NCBI RefSeq assembly: GCF_007671725.1
Contig: NZ_VCNM01000002.1
Coordinates: 868,001-932,000 of the forward strand
Direction of reading: 5' to 3'
Source of the DNA: Halorubrum depositum
GTDB taxonomy: Archaea; Halobacteriota; Halobacteria; Halobacteriales; Haloferacaceae
Length of the DNA stretch: 64,000 bases
In this document: positions 1-7,390 of the stretch, piece by piece
Position numbering within the stretch: position 1 is the first letter of the stretch
Layout of the letters: every line of letters begins with the position of its first letter
Position numbers and translations under genes: made by a program
The notes under the pieces: model-generated
The model's database searches: none
What the model was told of the DNA's origin: nothing
The model's input: only the letters and a program-made list of their open reading frames with translations

Positions 1-682
1 CCGCGAACCCCTCGGCGCCGAGCGCCCAGAAGATCGGGTAGCCGAGCCAGAGGACCACGGTGAGCACCTTCAGCGTGTTGAAGATCTCGGCGGTTCCGGC
101 GACCTCGGCGTCCTCCGCCCACTCGGCGAGCAGGATGTAGAGAACGACGGCGAAGAACGCGCAGCTGATGGCGTACCACACCCAGCGCAGCATGTAGGAG
201 GACGTGGTCAGCGCGGCCGCGAGGCCGGTGACGCACATCCCGACGTCGGCCACGACGGCCGTGAACAGCTTCGTCAGATTCGATCCGGCGAGCAGACCGA
301 GCGCGATGAGGATCATCGGTGTCGACAGCGCCCACGTGAGATACCGGCCCCACGGCGTGAGCACCTCCTGGCCGGCCAGCGCGTGTCCGGCCGGCATCTC
401 GAGGAAGCTCACCGTGAGCCCGGAGACGAGCCCGGTGTAGCTGGAGATGGACACCAGCGGCACCATCAGCGTGGCGACGAAGATCAGCTGGGCGCGGGGG
501 TCATCCACGTTCCTCCCCATGTACACGAACAGGAGGATCGAGAGGCCCGCGAGGGCGATGTTTATCCAGAGCGACGCGCTCAGGAGCGCGTCGTCCCGAA
601 TCGCCTGGAACGCGTCGGCTTGGGTCATTTGGAGCGGGACCGTTCCGCTTGCGAGTAGGTCGGCCGCGGCTGTTTCGATCAT
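1..682 (-). CDS. hop: halorhodopsin (light-driven inward chloride pump), 3' part beyond the window
   Basis: Seven-helix retinal protein that pumps chloride into the cell in the light. The first 227 residues are present; the retinal lysine of helix G lies outside the window. Helix C reads RYLTWALSTPMILIALG, giving Thr116, Ser120 and Ala127, the T-S-A triad of chloride pumps where proton pumps have Asp/Thr/Asp. The loop motifs SSYTGL and EMPAGH and the segment LTTSSYMLRWVWYAISC are also typical of halorhodopsins. The N-terminus (MIETAAADLL...) precedes the first helix at about residue 35. The ATG at 680-682 fits a leaderless promoter about 30 nt upstream. Identity is near certain; only the C-terminus is unseen. 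Confidence 0.95.
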   Translation of the reverse strand, partial: MIETAAADLLASGTVPLQMTQADAFQAIRDDALLSASLWINIALAGLSILLFVYMGRNVDDPRAQLIFVATLMVPLVSISSYTGLVSGLTVSFLEMPAGHALAGQEVLTPWGRYLTWALSTPMILIALGLLAGSNLTKLFTAVVADVGMCVTGLAAALTTSSYMLRWVWYAISCAFFAVVLYILLAEWAEDAEVAGTAEIFNTLKVLTVVLWLGYPIFWALGAEGFA

Positions 683-710
683 GCGACGTCCGCGGGTAGG
701 CGTCGACCTC

Positions 711-740
711 AGTAAACGTCCAAACCTGACGAGTAAGGGT
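711..740 (-). promoter_or_regulatory. hop promoter: Bat-type upstream activating sequence candidate plus TATA-like box
   Basis: Reading toward hop, ACCCTTACTCGTCAGGT (740 to 724) resembles the palindromic bop-type UAS recognised by Bat in Halobacterium (core ACTAGTTAGG, here ACTCGTCAGG). The weak TATA-like CGTTTACT follows at 718-711, about 29-36 nt before the ATG, as expected for a leaderless transcript. The rest of 683-1003 shows no gene. The match is imperfect, so regulation by a Bat protein is an inference. Confidence 0.4.
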
Positions 741-1003
741 TTTCTGACGGATTTCGATCTCAGACCGGATAGTTCGAAATGTTCCGATTCGTAAAATCGA
801 TCGTGGACGATCGTTTTCCGCGGATCTCCATCAGCGCCCGACCTTCGGGAGCCAGTCGGGGGGAGGGCGGCCGGCGACGACCGCTGCGACCGCGGCACGG
901 GGAGGAGCGGTCCCGTCCGCGTCATCGCGTGGGCGAGCCCGAGCGATTCCCACGCGGTGGGGCGAACCGCGATATTGAAACGACCGAGGCCCCGAGGTGG
1001 GGT

Positions 1004-1432
1004 ATGCAACGGAGACGGTTCCTCCGACGGGTCGGTGCGGCCGGCGTCGGGACCGGAGCGACCGCCGCCCTCGCCGGCTGCGCCGGCGTCGGCGGCGACC
1101 CCGGCTACGACGTCGGGATGCTCGCGTCCGCCTACCGCCCCGCGGAGCTGACCGTGTCGGTCGGCGACACCGTCGTCTGGGAGAACACGAGCTCGCGGGC
1201 GCACACGGTGACCGCCTACGAGGCGGCGATCCCGGACGCGGCCGACTACTTCGCCTCCGGCGGCTACGACGACGAGGAGACCGCCCGCGAGGCGTGGGCG
1301 TCCGACTTCGGCGGCGGGCTGGAGAGCGGCGACCGCTACTCGCACACCTTCGAGGTCGCCGGGCGCTACGACTACGTCTGCATCCCGCACGAGACCGGCG
1401 GGATGTACGCGACCGTCTTCGTGGAGGAGTGA
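1004..1432 (+). CDS. halocyanin/plastocyanin-like blue copper lipoprotein
   Basis: Secreted cupredoxin, probably a single-electron carrier or copper donor at the outer face of the membrane. The 142 residues begin with a Tat-type signal (RRRFLRR followed by an Ala/Gly-rich stretch) ending in the lipobox LAGC, so Cys26 should be lipidated. Type 1 copper ligands are visible: His67 (SRAHTV), Cys126, His129 and Met134 (CIPHETGGM). I chose the ATG at 1004 because it puts the twin arginine at the N-terminus; the upstream extension is unlikely coding. It lies 86 bp before a SafE-like membrane protein and a Cu-ATPase on the same strand, suggesting one copper-handling unit. Confidence 0.85.
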   Translation: MQRRRFLRRVGAAGVGTGATAALAGCAGVGGDPGYDVGMLASAYRPAELTVSVGDTVVWENTSSRAHTVTAYEAAIPDAADYFASGGYDDEETAREAWASDFGGGLESGDRYSHTFEVAGRYDYVCIPHETGGMYATVFVEE

Positions 1433-1518
1433 TGCGCCGGAGCCTTCCCGGCCGATCCGACCCGCGACCGACGAAACCCATTACCGCCCGCGACGCCAAG
1501 ACGCGGTAACACACGCCC

Positions 1519-2361
1519 ATGGACATCTCGACGCTTCTGGGGACCGACGTCCTGCTGTTCCTCGCCATCGGGCTGCTCGGCGGCGCCCACTGCATCGGCA
1601 TGTGCGGCCCGCTCGTGACGGTGTACGCCGGCCGGATGCGAGAAGGCGGCGGCCGGACCGACGGCGGCGCGGCGAGCGGCGGGACCGGCGGCGCCGCGTC
1701 CGCGGCTTCCGACCGCCGCGGGAGTCACCTCACGACCTACGAGGTCCGCCAGCACGCGCTGTTCAACCTCGGCCGCGCGGCGAGCTACGCGACCATCGGG
1801 ACGGCGCTCGGCGCGCTCGGCGGTGTCGTTCTCGTTACGACGGCGACGCTGACGGGCGCGGCAGAGGTCGTCCGGGGCGTCGTCGGCCTCGGGGTCGGCG
1901 CGGCCGTGATCCTCGTCGGCGTCCGGTACGCGCTCGGCGGCGCGACCGGCGGGGTCCACCTCCCCGGGCTCGAACGGGTCACCGGCTGGCTCACCGGCCA
2001 CGTCGACCGGCTCGCGAACGGGCCCGGCATCGTCGCGCTTGGCACGGTCCACGGACTCTTACCCTGTCCGATCCTCTACCCGGCGTACCTCTACGCGTTC
2101 GCCAGCGGCTCGGCGGTGAGCGGAGGGATCGCGCTCGCGGCGCTCGGGGTCGGCACGATGCCCGCGGTGTTCCTCTACGGCACCGTGATCGAGGGCGTCG
2201 ACGCGGTCCACCGGCGCCGGATCCACCGGCTGCTCGGCGTCGCGTTCGTCGCGCTCGGCTACGTCCTGTTCGCGCACGGGCTGATGTCGGTCGGGATCCA
2301 CGTGCCGCACCCGCGGCTCCCGTTCTGGAACCCGCTCGACGCCGGGATGGGGGGGATGTGA
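1519..2361 (+). CDS. SafE/TauE- or DsbD-like polytopic membrane protein, copper-associated
   Basis: Predicted six-helix membrane protein of 280 residues of the SafE/UreH-like transmembrane family that often neighbours copper-exporting ATPases and cytochrome oxidase assembly genes. Helix 1 carries GGAHCIGMCGPLV, with two Cys in a CxxxC arrangement; a second Cys-Pro site occurs in LPCPILYPAY. A hydrophilic Gly/Arg-rich loop of about 35 residues separates helices 1 and 2. The ATG at 1519 directly precedes the first helix. Its stop codon lies 2 bp before the ATG of the Cu-ATPase, so the two are cotranscribed. The substrate is unknown; a role in copper or heme-copper oxidase maturation is inferred from context. 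Confidence 0.75.
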   Translation: MDISTLLGTDVLLFLAIGLLGGAHCIGMCGPLVTVYAGRMREGGGRTDGGAASGGTGGAASAASDRRGSHLTTYEVRQHALFNLGRAASYATIGTALGALGGVVLVTTATLTGAAEVVRGVVGLGVGAAVILVGVRYALGGATGGVHLPGLERVTGWLTGHVDRLANGPGIVALGTVHGLLPCPILYPAYLYAFASGSAVSGGIALAALGVGTMPAVFLYGTVIEGVDAVHRRRIHRLLGVAFVALGYVLFAHGLMSVGIHVPHPRLPFWNPLDAGMGGM

Positions 2362-2363
2362 CG

Positions 2364-4919
2364 ATGGCGGCCGACTGCACCCTCTGTGAGCTCCCGACCG
2401 ACGGCGTCGACGTGACCGACGACGCGGGCAACGAGTTCTGCTGTCCCGGCTGCCGGGACGTGTACGCGGCCCTCGGCGACGCCGACGTGGACGCCGACGC
2501 GGTGCGCGAGCGGCGCCGCGCCGATGAGGGAGACGGGGAGAGCGCGGACGAGGGGTCCCGCACCGACGTCCCCCCCGACCACGAGGCGACGTTCCTCGAG
2601 GTCGACGGGATGCACTGCGCGACCTGCGAGGCGTTCATCGAGGCGGTCGCGACCCGGACCGAGGGCGTCAGCGACGCGAGCGCGAGCTACGTGACTGACA
2701 CCGTCCGGATCGACCACGACCCGGGGTCGGTCTCGACCGACGACCTCTCGGAGGCGGTCAGCGGCCTCGGTTACAGCGCGTACCCCCGCGACGACGCCTT
2801 CTCGCGCCGGCAGGCCGACAACATGGCGACGGCGCGGCTCGCGGCCGGCGTCATGGTCGGGATGGCGGTCATGCTGCAGTACATCGTCATCATCTACCCG
2901 ACGTACTTCGCGTTCCCGTTCTACAACGAGCGCACCCTGGAGTACCTCAACCAGGCGATGTCGTCGACGTCGGGGACGTACTTCTTCATCGTGATCGCGG
3001 CCCTGACGACCGTCGTCCTGTTTTTCACCGGCAAGCCGATACTGCGTGGCGCCTACGTCAGCGCGAAGACCAGGTCGCCGAACATGGACCTGCTCGTCGC
3101 CATCGCGGCGGTGAGCGCGTACGTCTACAGCACGCTCGCGGTGATCTTCGTCGAGTCGCCGTCGATCTACTACGACGTGACGGTCGCGATAATCGTGATC
3201 GTCACCGTCGGGAACGGCTACGAGGACTCGATCAAGAAGCGCGCGACGGAGCTCCTCTCCGATCTCACCGCGGTGCAGGTCGACAGCGCTCGGCGGCTGA
3301 CCGCCGGCGGCGACGCGCCCGACGCGGCCGCCGCCGAGACCGAGGAGGTCGCCATCGACGCGCTCGAACCCGACGACCGCCTGCTCGTGCGCGCCGGCGA
3401 GCGCGTCCCGGTCGACGGCGCGGTCGTCGCCGGCGACGCCGCGGTCGACGAGTCCGTCGTCACCGGCGAGTCGATGCCGGTCCGGAAGACCGCCGGCGAC
3501 GACGTGGTCGGGGGATCGGTGGTCGCGGACGGCTCGCTGACGGTCGCGGTCGGCCCGGACGCGAGCTCCAGCCTCGACCGCGTCGCGGAGCTCGTCTGGG
3601 ACCTCCAGAGCGGAAACCACGGCGTCCAGAAGCTCGCCGACCGGCTCGCGACCGTCTTCGTGCCGGTCGTCCTCGCGGTCGCGATCGTCGCCGCCGCCGC
3701 GAACCTCGCGCTCGGCAACGGCGTGACGGAGGCGATGCTCGTCGGACTCACGGTGCTCATCGTCTCGTGTCCGTGCGCGCTCGGGCTCGCCACCCCGCTC
3801 GCGGTCGCCGCGGGGATCCGCGACGCGCTGGAGCGGTCGATCGTGATCTTCGACGACACCGTCTTCGAGCGGGTGCGCGACGCGGAAACCGTCGTCTTCG
3901 ACAAGACGGGGACGCTCACCACCGGCGAGATGGAGCTGATCGCGGCCGACGTCGACGACGACTTGCTCCGGCTCGCCGCCGCGTTAGAGGAGCGCTCGGC
4001 CCACCCGGTCGGGCGGGCCATCGCCGCGGCGCGGGCGAGCGGGGGGTCTCGGGGCGAACCGGACGCGTCGCCCGCCACCGCCGCGGTCGCCGACGGCGGG
4101 ACTGCCGAGTCGACGGCGGCCGCCGACGAGCCCGCGGGCGCGGGCGGCGGCGACGCCGGAAACGCGACGGACGCGCTCGCGGTCGCCGACTTCGAGAGCC
4201 ACGCCCGCGGCGTCTCCGGGACGGTCGACGGGACCGACGTCGTCGTCGGCCACCCCGCACTGTTCGACGAGCGCGGCTGGACCGTCCCCGACGAGATCCG
4301 GCGGGCGGTCACCGAGGCGCGCGACGTGGGTCGCGTCCCCGTCGCGGTGGGGCGCGACGGCGCCGCCGAGGGCGTCGTCGTGGTCGGCGACGAGCTGCGC
4401 GAGGGGTGGGAAGAGACGGTGACCGCGCTCGACGACTCGGGCGTCGACGTGGTCGTGCTGACGGGCGACGACGAGCGCGCGGCGACCGTCTTCGAGGAGC
4501 ACGAGGCGGTCGCCTCGGTGTTCGCGGGCGTCCCGCCGGAGGGGAAGGCCGAGACGATCGAGCGCCTGAAGGCGAGCGGGCTCACGGTGATGGTCGGCGA
4601 CGGGACCAACGACGCGCCCGCGCTCGCCGCGGCTGACCTCGGGATCGCGCTCGGCGGCGGCACGGCGATGGCGGCCGACGCCGCCGACGTGGCGATCGTC
4701 GACGACGACCTCGGCTCGGTCGCGACCGTCTTCGAGCTCTCGCGGGCGGCCGGCCGGCGCGTGAAGGGGAACATCGGCTGGGCGTTCCTGTACAACGCGG
4801 TCGCCATCCCGCTCGCGGTGACCGGCCTCCTCAACCCGCTTTTCGCCGCGGTCGCGATGGGTACCTCGAGCCTGCTCGTCGTGACGAACTCCTCGCGGGC
4901 GCTGCTGGACGACGACTGA
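2364..4919 (+). CDS. copA: copper-translocating P1B-type ATPase
   Basis: Integral membrane ATPase of 851 residues that moves monovalent copper across the membrane. Order of domains: Cys-rich N-terminal metal-binding segment (Cys5, Cys8, Cys26, Cys27, Cys30), one HMA domain with MHCATC (Cys85, Cys88), membrane helices, actuator domain with TGES, transmembrane CPC (469-471), phosphorylation site DKTGT (Asp513), the SAHPVG nucleotide-binding motif and the hinge GDGTNDAP. An acidic Ala/Gly-rich insertion (about 555-605) sits inside the nucleotide-binding domain. The Cys-rich N-terminus plus a SafE neighbour resembles ATPases that supply copper to cytochrome oxidase, so supply rather than detoxification is possible. 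ATG 2364 is preferred; a GTG at 2358 would overlap the previous stop. Confidence 0.92.
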   Translation: MAADCTLCELPTDGVDVTDDAGNEFCCPGCRDVYAALGDADVDADAVRERRRADEGDGESADEGSRTDVPPDHEATFLEVDGMHCATCEAFIEAVATRTEGVSDASASYVTDTVRIDHDPGSVSTDDLSEAVSGLGYSAYPRDDAFSRRQADNMATARLAAGVMVGMAVMLQYIVIIYPTYFAFPFYNERTLEYLNQAMSSTSGTYFFIVIAALTTVVLFFTGKPILRGAYVSAKTRSPNMDLLVAIAAVSAYVYSTLAVIFVESPSIYYDVTVAIIVIVTVGNGYEDSIKKRATELLSDLTAVQVDSARRLTAGGDAPDAAAAETEEVAIDALEPDDRLLVRAGERVPVDGAVVAGDAAVDESVVTGESMPVRKTAGDDVVGGSVVADGSLTVAVGPDASSSLDRVAELVWDLQSGNHGVQKLADRLATVFVPVVLAVAIVAAAANLALGNGVTEAMLVGLTVLIVSCPCALGLATPLAVAAGIRDALERSIVIFDDTVFERVRDAETVVFDKTGTLTTGEMELIAADVDDDLLRLAAALEERSAHPVGRAIAAARASGGSRGEPDASPATAAVADGGTAESTAAADEPAGAGGGDAGNATDALAVADFESHARGVSGTVDGTDVVVGHPALFDERGWTVPDEIRRAVTEARDVGRVPVAVGRDGAAEGVVVVGDELREGWEETVTALDDSGVDVVVLTGDDERAATVFEEHEAVASVFAGVPPEGKAETIERLKASGLTVMVGDGTNDAPALAAADLGIALGGGTAMAADAADVAIVDDDLGSVATVFELSRAAGRRVKGNIGWAFLYNAVAIPLAVTGLLNPLFAAVAMGTSSLLVVTNSSRALLDDD

Positions 4920-5037
4920 CCGGGAACGAACTCCGGTTTGGTCGCGGCGGGCGCGGCCGGGACCCCCGTCCCCGCGCTCCCCCGCCCGGCCCGCCGCGAC
5001 CGCAACCGACTTTCCCCTCACGCGACTACCCACTACC

Positions 5038-5871
5038 ATGTCACAGCGACAGCAGTCCTTCGACGTCTCGACCCGCGACGGGATGCCCGTCCTCGGGCTC
5101 GGCACGTGGGAGAACGACGAGCCCGCTCAGTGTACGGAATCGGTGACGACGGCGCTGGAGACCGGTTACCGCCACATCGACACGGCCCAGATCTACGGCA
5201 ACGAGGCCGCCGTCGGCGACGGGATCGCCGCGGCCGACGTCGACCGCGACGACGTCTTCCTCGCGACGAAGGTGTGGATCGACCAGCTCGCGCCCGAGGA
5301 CGTGGTCGCGTCCACCCGCGAGAGCTTAGAGAAGCTCGGCACCGACTACGTCGACCTGCTGTACGTCCACTGGCCGGCGGGCGCGTACGACCCCGCGGAG
5401 ACGCTGCCCGCGTTCGCGGAGCTCCGCGACGACGGCCTGATCGACCGGATCGGCGTCTCGAACTTCGAGCCGCACCACCTCGACGCCGCGACCGACGCCC
5501 TCGGCGAGGCGCCGTTCGCGAACCAGGTGGAGATGCACCCTCTGCTCCGGCAGGAGGAGCTCCGGGAGTACGCCGACGCCAACGGCGTCGAGCTCGTCGC
5601 CTACTCCCCGCTCGCCCGCGGGAACGTGCTCGACGACCCGGCGATCACCCACATCGCCGAGAAGCACGGCGTCAGCGCCGCGCAGGTGAGCCTCGCGTGG
5701 CTCCGCGAGAAGGGCGTCACCGCCATCCCGAAGGCGACGGGCGAGGACCACATCGCCGACAACTGGGCGAGCCTCGGGCTCGACCTGGACGACGAGGACG
5801 TCGAGGAGATCGACACGCTCGGCCGGACCGACCGCCAGCTGAACCCGGACTTCGGTCCAGACTGGGAGTAG
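5038..5871 (+). CDS. aldo/keto reductase
   Basis: Soluble NAD(P)H-dependent oxidoreductase of 277 residues with a complete aldo/keto reductase barrel. The catalytic tetrad is visible as Asp48 and Tyr53 (GYRHIDTAQIYGNE), Lys78 (LATKVW) and His111 (YVHWP). The cofactor-binding end is also present (AIPKATGEDHIADN), and the length is normal for the family. It is close to the 2,5-diketo-gluconate reductase/prostaglandin F synthase branch, but the substrate cannot be read from sequence. It stands alone between the copper block and a convergent histidine kinase. Confidence 0.88.
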   Translation: MSQRQQSFDVSTRDGMPVLGLGTWENDEPAQCTESVTTALETGYRHIDTAQIYGNEAAVGDGIAAADVDRDDVFLATKVWIDQLAPEDVVASTRESLEKLGTDYVDLLYVHWPAGAYDPAETLPAFAELRDDGLIDRIGVSNFEPHHLDAATDALGEAPFANQVEMHPLLRQEELREYADANGVELVAYSPLARGNVLDDPAITHIAEKHGVSAAQVSLAWLREKGVTAIPKATGEDHIADNWASLGLDLDDEDVEEIDTLGRTDRQLNPDFGPDWE

Positions 5872-5914
5872 CGTTCGCTTCGAGCGCGACGGGGCGCCGC
5901 GTCTCGTCGCCCCG

Positions 5915-7309
5915 TCAGTCGACGACCCGAGTGAGAGTGATCGCGATCTCGTTTCCGCGGTCGGGGCCGGACTCCACCGCGACGCTGCCGTTCGAGAGCT
6001 CCACGCTCCAGTAGACGAGCCAGAACCCCAGCCCGCTGCTGTGGTACACGTCGGTCATGCCGTGGTCGCCCGTGAGCACGTCGGCCTCGACGGCCGGGAT
6101 CGGCGGGTGGTCGTCCCGGACGACGACCTCCGCGCCGGCCTGCGTCCGGCGGAGGGAAACGCTCACCGTCGGATCGACGCCGTCGGCGTGTCGGACCGCG
6201 TTCCCCAACAGTTCGGTCACCGCGGCCCGGAGCTCCGGACGCCCCTCGACCGCGACCGGCTCCGGCGTCTCGACCTCGATCGAGGCGTCCGGATACCGGT
6301 CCCGGACGGTCTCGACGCAGTCGGCGACCGCCTCGCGGAGCTCGACCCGCTCGCACTCCTGTTTCCCGGTGATGAGGTCGATGATGTCGCGTTCCTTCTC
6401 GGCGGTCTCGAGGAGCTGCTCGCCGACACGACGGATCACGGCGGTGTGCTCGGTCGACTCCGGCACCGACGACTCGAGGAGCTCCGCCGTGCCGAGGATG
6501 ACGTTGAGGTCGTTCCGGAGGTTGTGCCGGAGGAGATTGTCCATCACGACCAGCTGGCGCTCGCGCCGCCGCCGGTCGGTGACGTCCTTGGTGAACCCCG
6601 TGATGCGGACGACCTCGCCGTCGTCTTCGATCGGTTCCGCCTGCACCCAGACCCACCGGTTGTAGTTCTCTTCGGGGTTCACCCGGTACTCCATGTCGAC
6701 CGACGCCCCGGCGGCGATCCGTTCCATCGCCGCTTCGACCGCCGGGACGTCGTCCGGGTGGATCGCGTCGAGAAACCGCTGCGGATCCTCCTCGAGCTCC
6801 TCGATCGACCCGCCGTATATCTCCTCGTACGAGGGGTTCACGAACAGCACCTCCGTCCAGTCGGCGTCGAACATCCACAACACGTCGCCCGAGACGGCCG
6901 CGATCTCCCGGAGGTGCGAGGCCGTCTCCGCGTGGTCTCGCTCGGCCCGCACCCGGTCGGTGACGTCGCGGGAGCTGACGACGTACCCGTCGAGCGCGTC
7001 GTCGGTGAGGTTCGACATGCGGCTCTCCAGCCAGACCCACGAGCCGTCCGCGGTCCGGTGCCGGTACTCGACCGTCTCCTCGGCGAACCCGTCACTCGTT
7101 ATCGTTCTGTCGAAGGCGCCGCGGGCCGCCTCCCGGTCCTCCGGGTGGACGTACTCGAAGGCGTTCCCGCCGACGAGCTCCTCGGGGGAGAATCCGAGGA
7201 TCCGTTCCGCGGCCCCGTTGACGTAGGTGAATCGCCCCGCCTCGTCCAGCAGGGCGATCTTGTCCTGCGCCTGGTCGAGCAGGAGGCCGAGCGGCTCGGA
7301 CCCGTTCAT
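5915..7309 (-). CDS. PAS-PAS sensor histidine kinase
   Basis: Cytoplasmic two-component sensor of 464 residues with no membrane helix. PAS domain 1 spans about 10-120 (FTYVNGAAERILGFSPEEL, ending DVTDR) and PAS 2 about 132-246 (ending KDVTDRRRRE). The dimerisation box holds the phosphoacceptor His262 in LLRHNLRNDLNVILG, a form common in haloarchaeal kinases. The ATPase domain has its N box (ELLGNAVRHADG, about 366-377) and a final SSGLGFWLVYW. The G1 box is poor: DDHPPIP at about 399-405 replaces the usual DxGxGIP. No response regulator lies beside it, so its partner and signal are unknown. Confidence 0.88.
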   Translation of the reverse strand: MNGSEPLGLLLDQAQDKIALLDEAGRFTYVNGAAERILGFSPEELVGGNAFEYVHPEDREAARGAFDRTITSDGFAEETVEYRHRTADGSWVWLESRMSNLTDDALDGYVVSSRDVTDRVRAERDHAETASHLREIAAVSGDVLWMFDADWTEVLFVNPSYEEIYGGSIEELEEDPQRFLDAIHPDDVPAVEAAMERIAAGASVDMEYRVNPEENYNRWVWVQAEPIEDDGEVVRITGFTKDVTDRRRRERQLVVMDNLLRHNLRNDLNVILGTAELLESSVPESTEHTAVIRRVGEQLLETAEKERDIIDLITGKQECERVELREAVADCVETVRDRYPDASIEVETPEPVAVEGRPELRAAVTELLGNAVRHADGVDPTVSVSLRRTQAGAEVVVRDDHPPIPAVEADVLTGDHGMTDVYHSSGLGFWLVYWSVELSNGSVAVESGPDRGNEIAITLTRVVD

Positions 7310-7390
7310 TTCTTCGTGGTCTTTCGCGCGGGAACATAACGGTCACGGCGGTGCGCGCGTCCCGTTTCGCGTCCGACTACGGGAGCCGCC

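Noticed and set aside
3218-5005. Long open frame of about 595 residues on the minus strand opposite the Cu-ATPase
   Set aside because: High GC makes stop codons rare in other frames. Its composition (Ser/Arg/Pro-rich) is not halophile-like, and the plus-strand ATPase has all family motifs.
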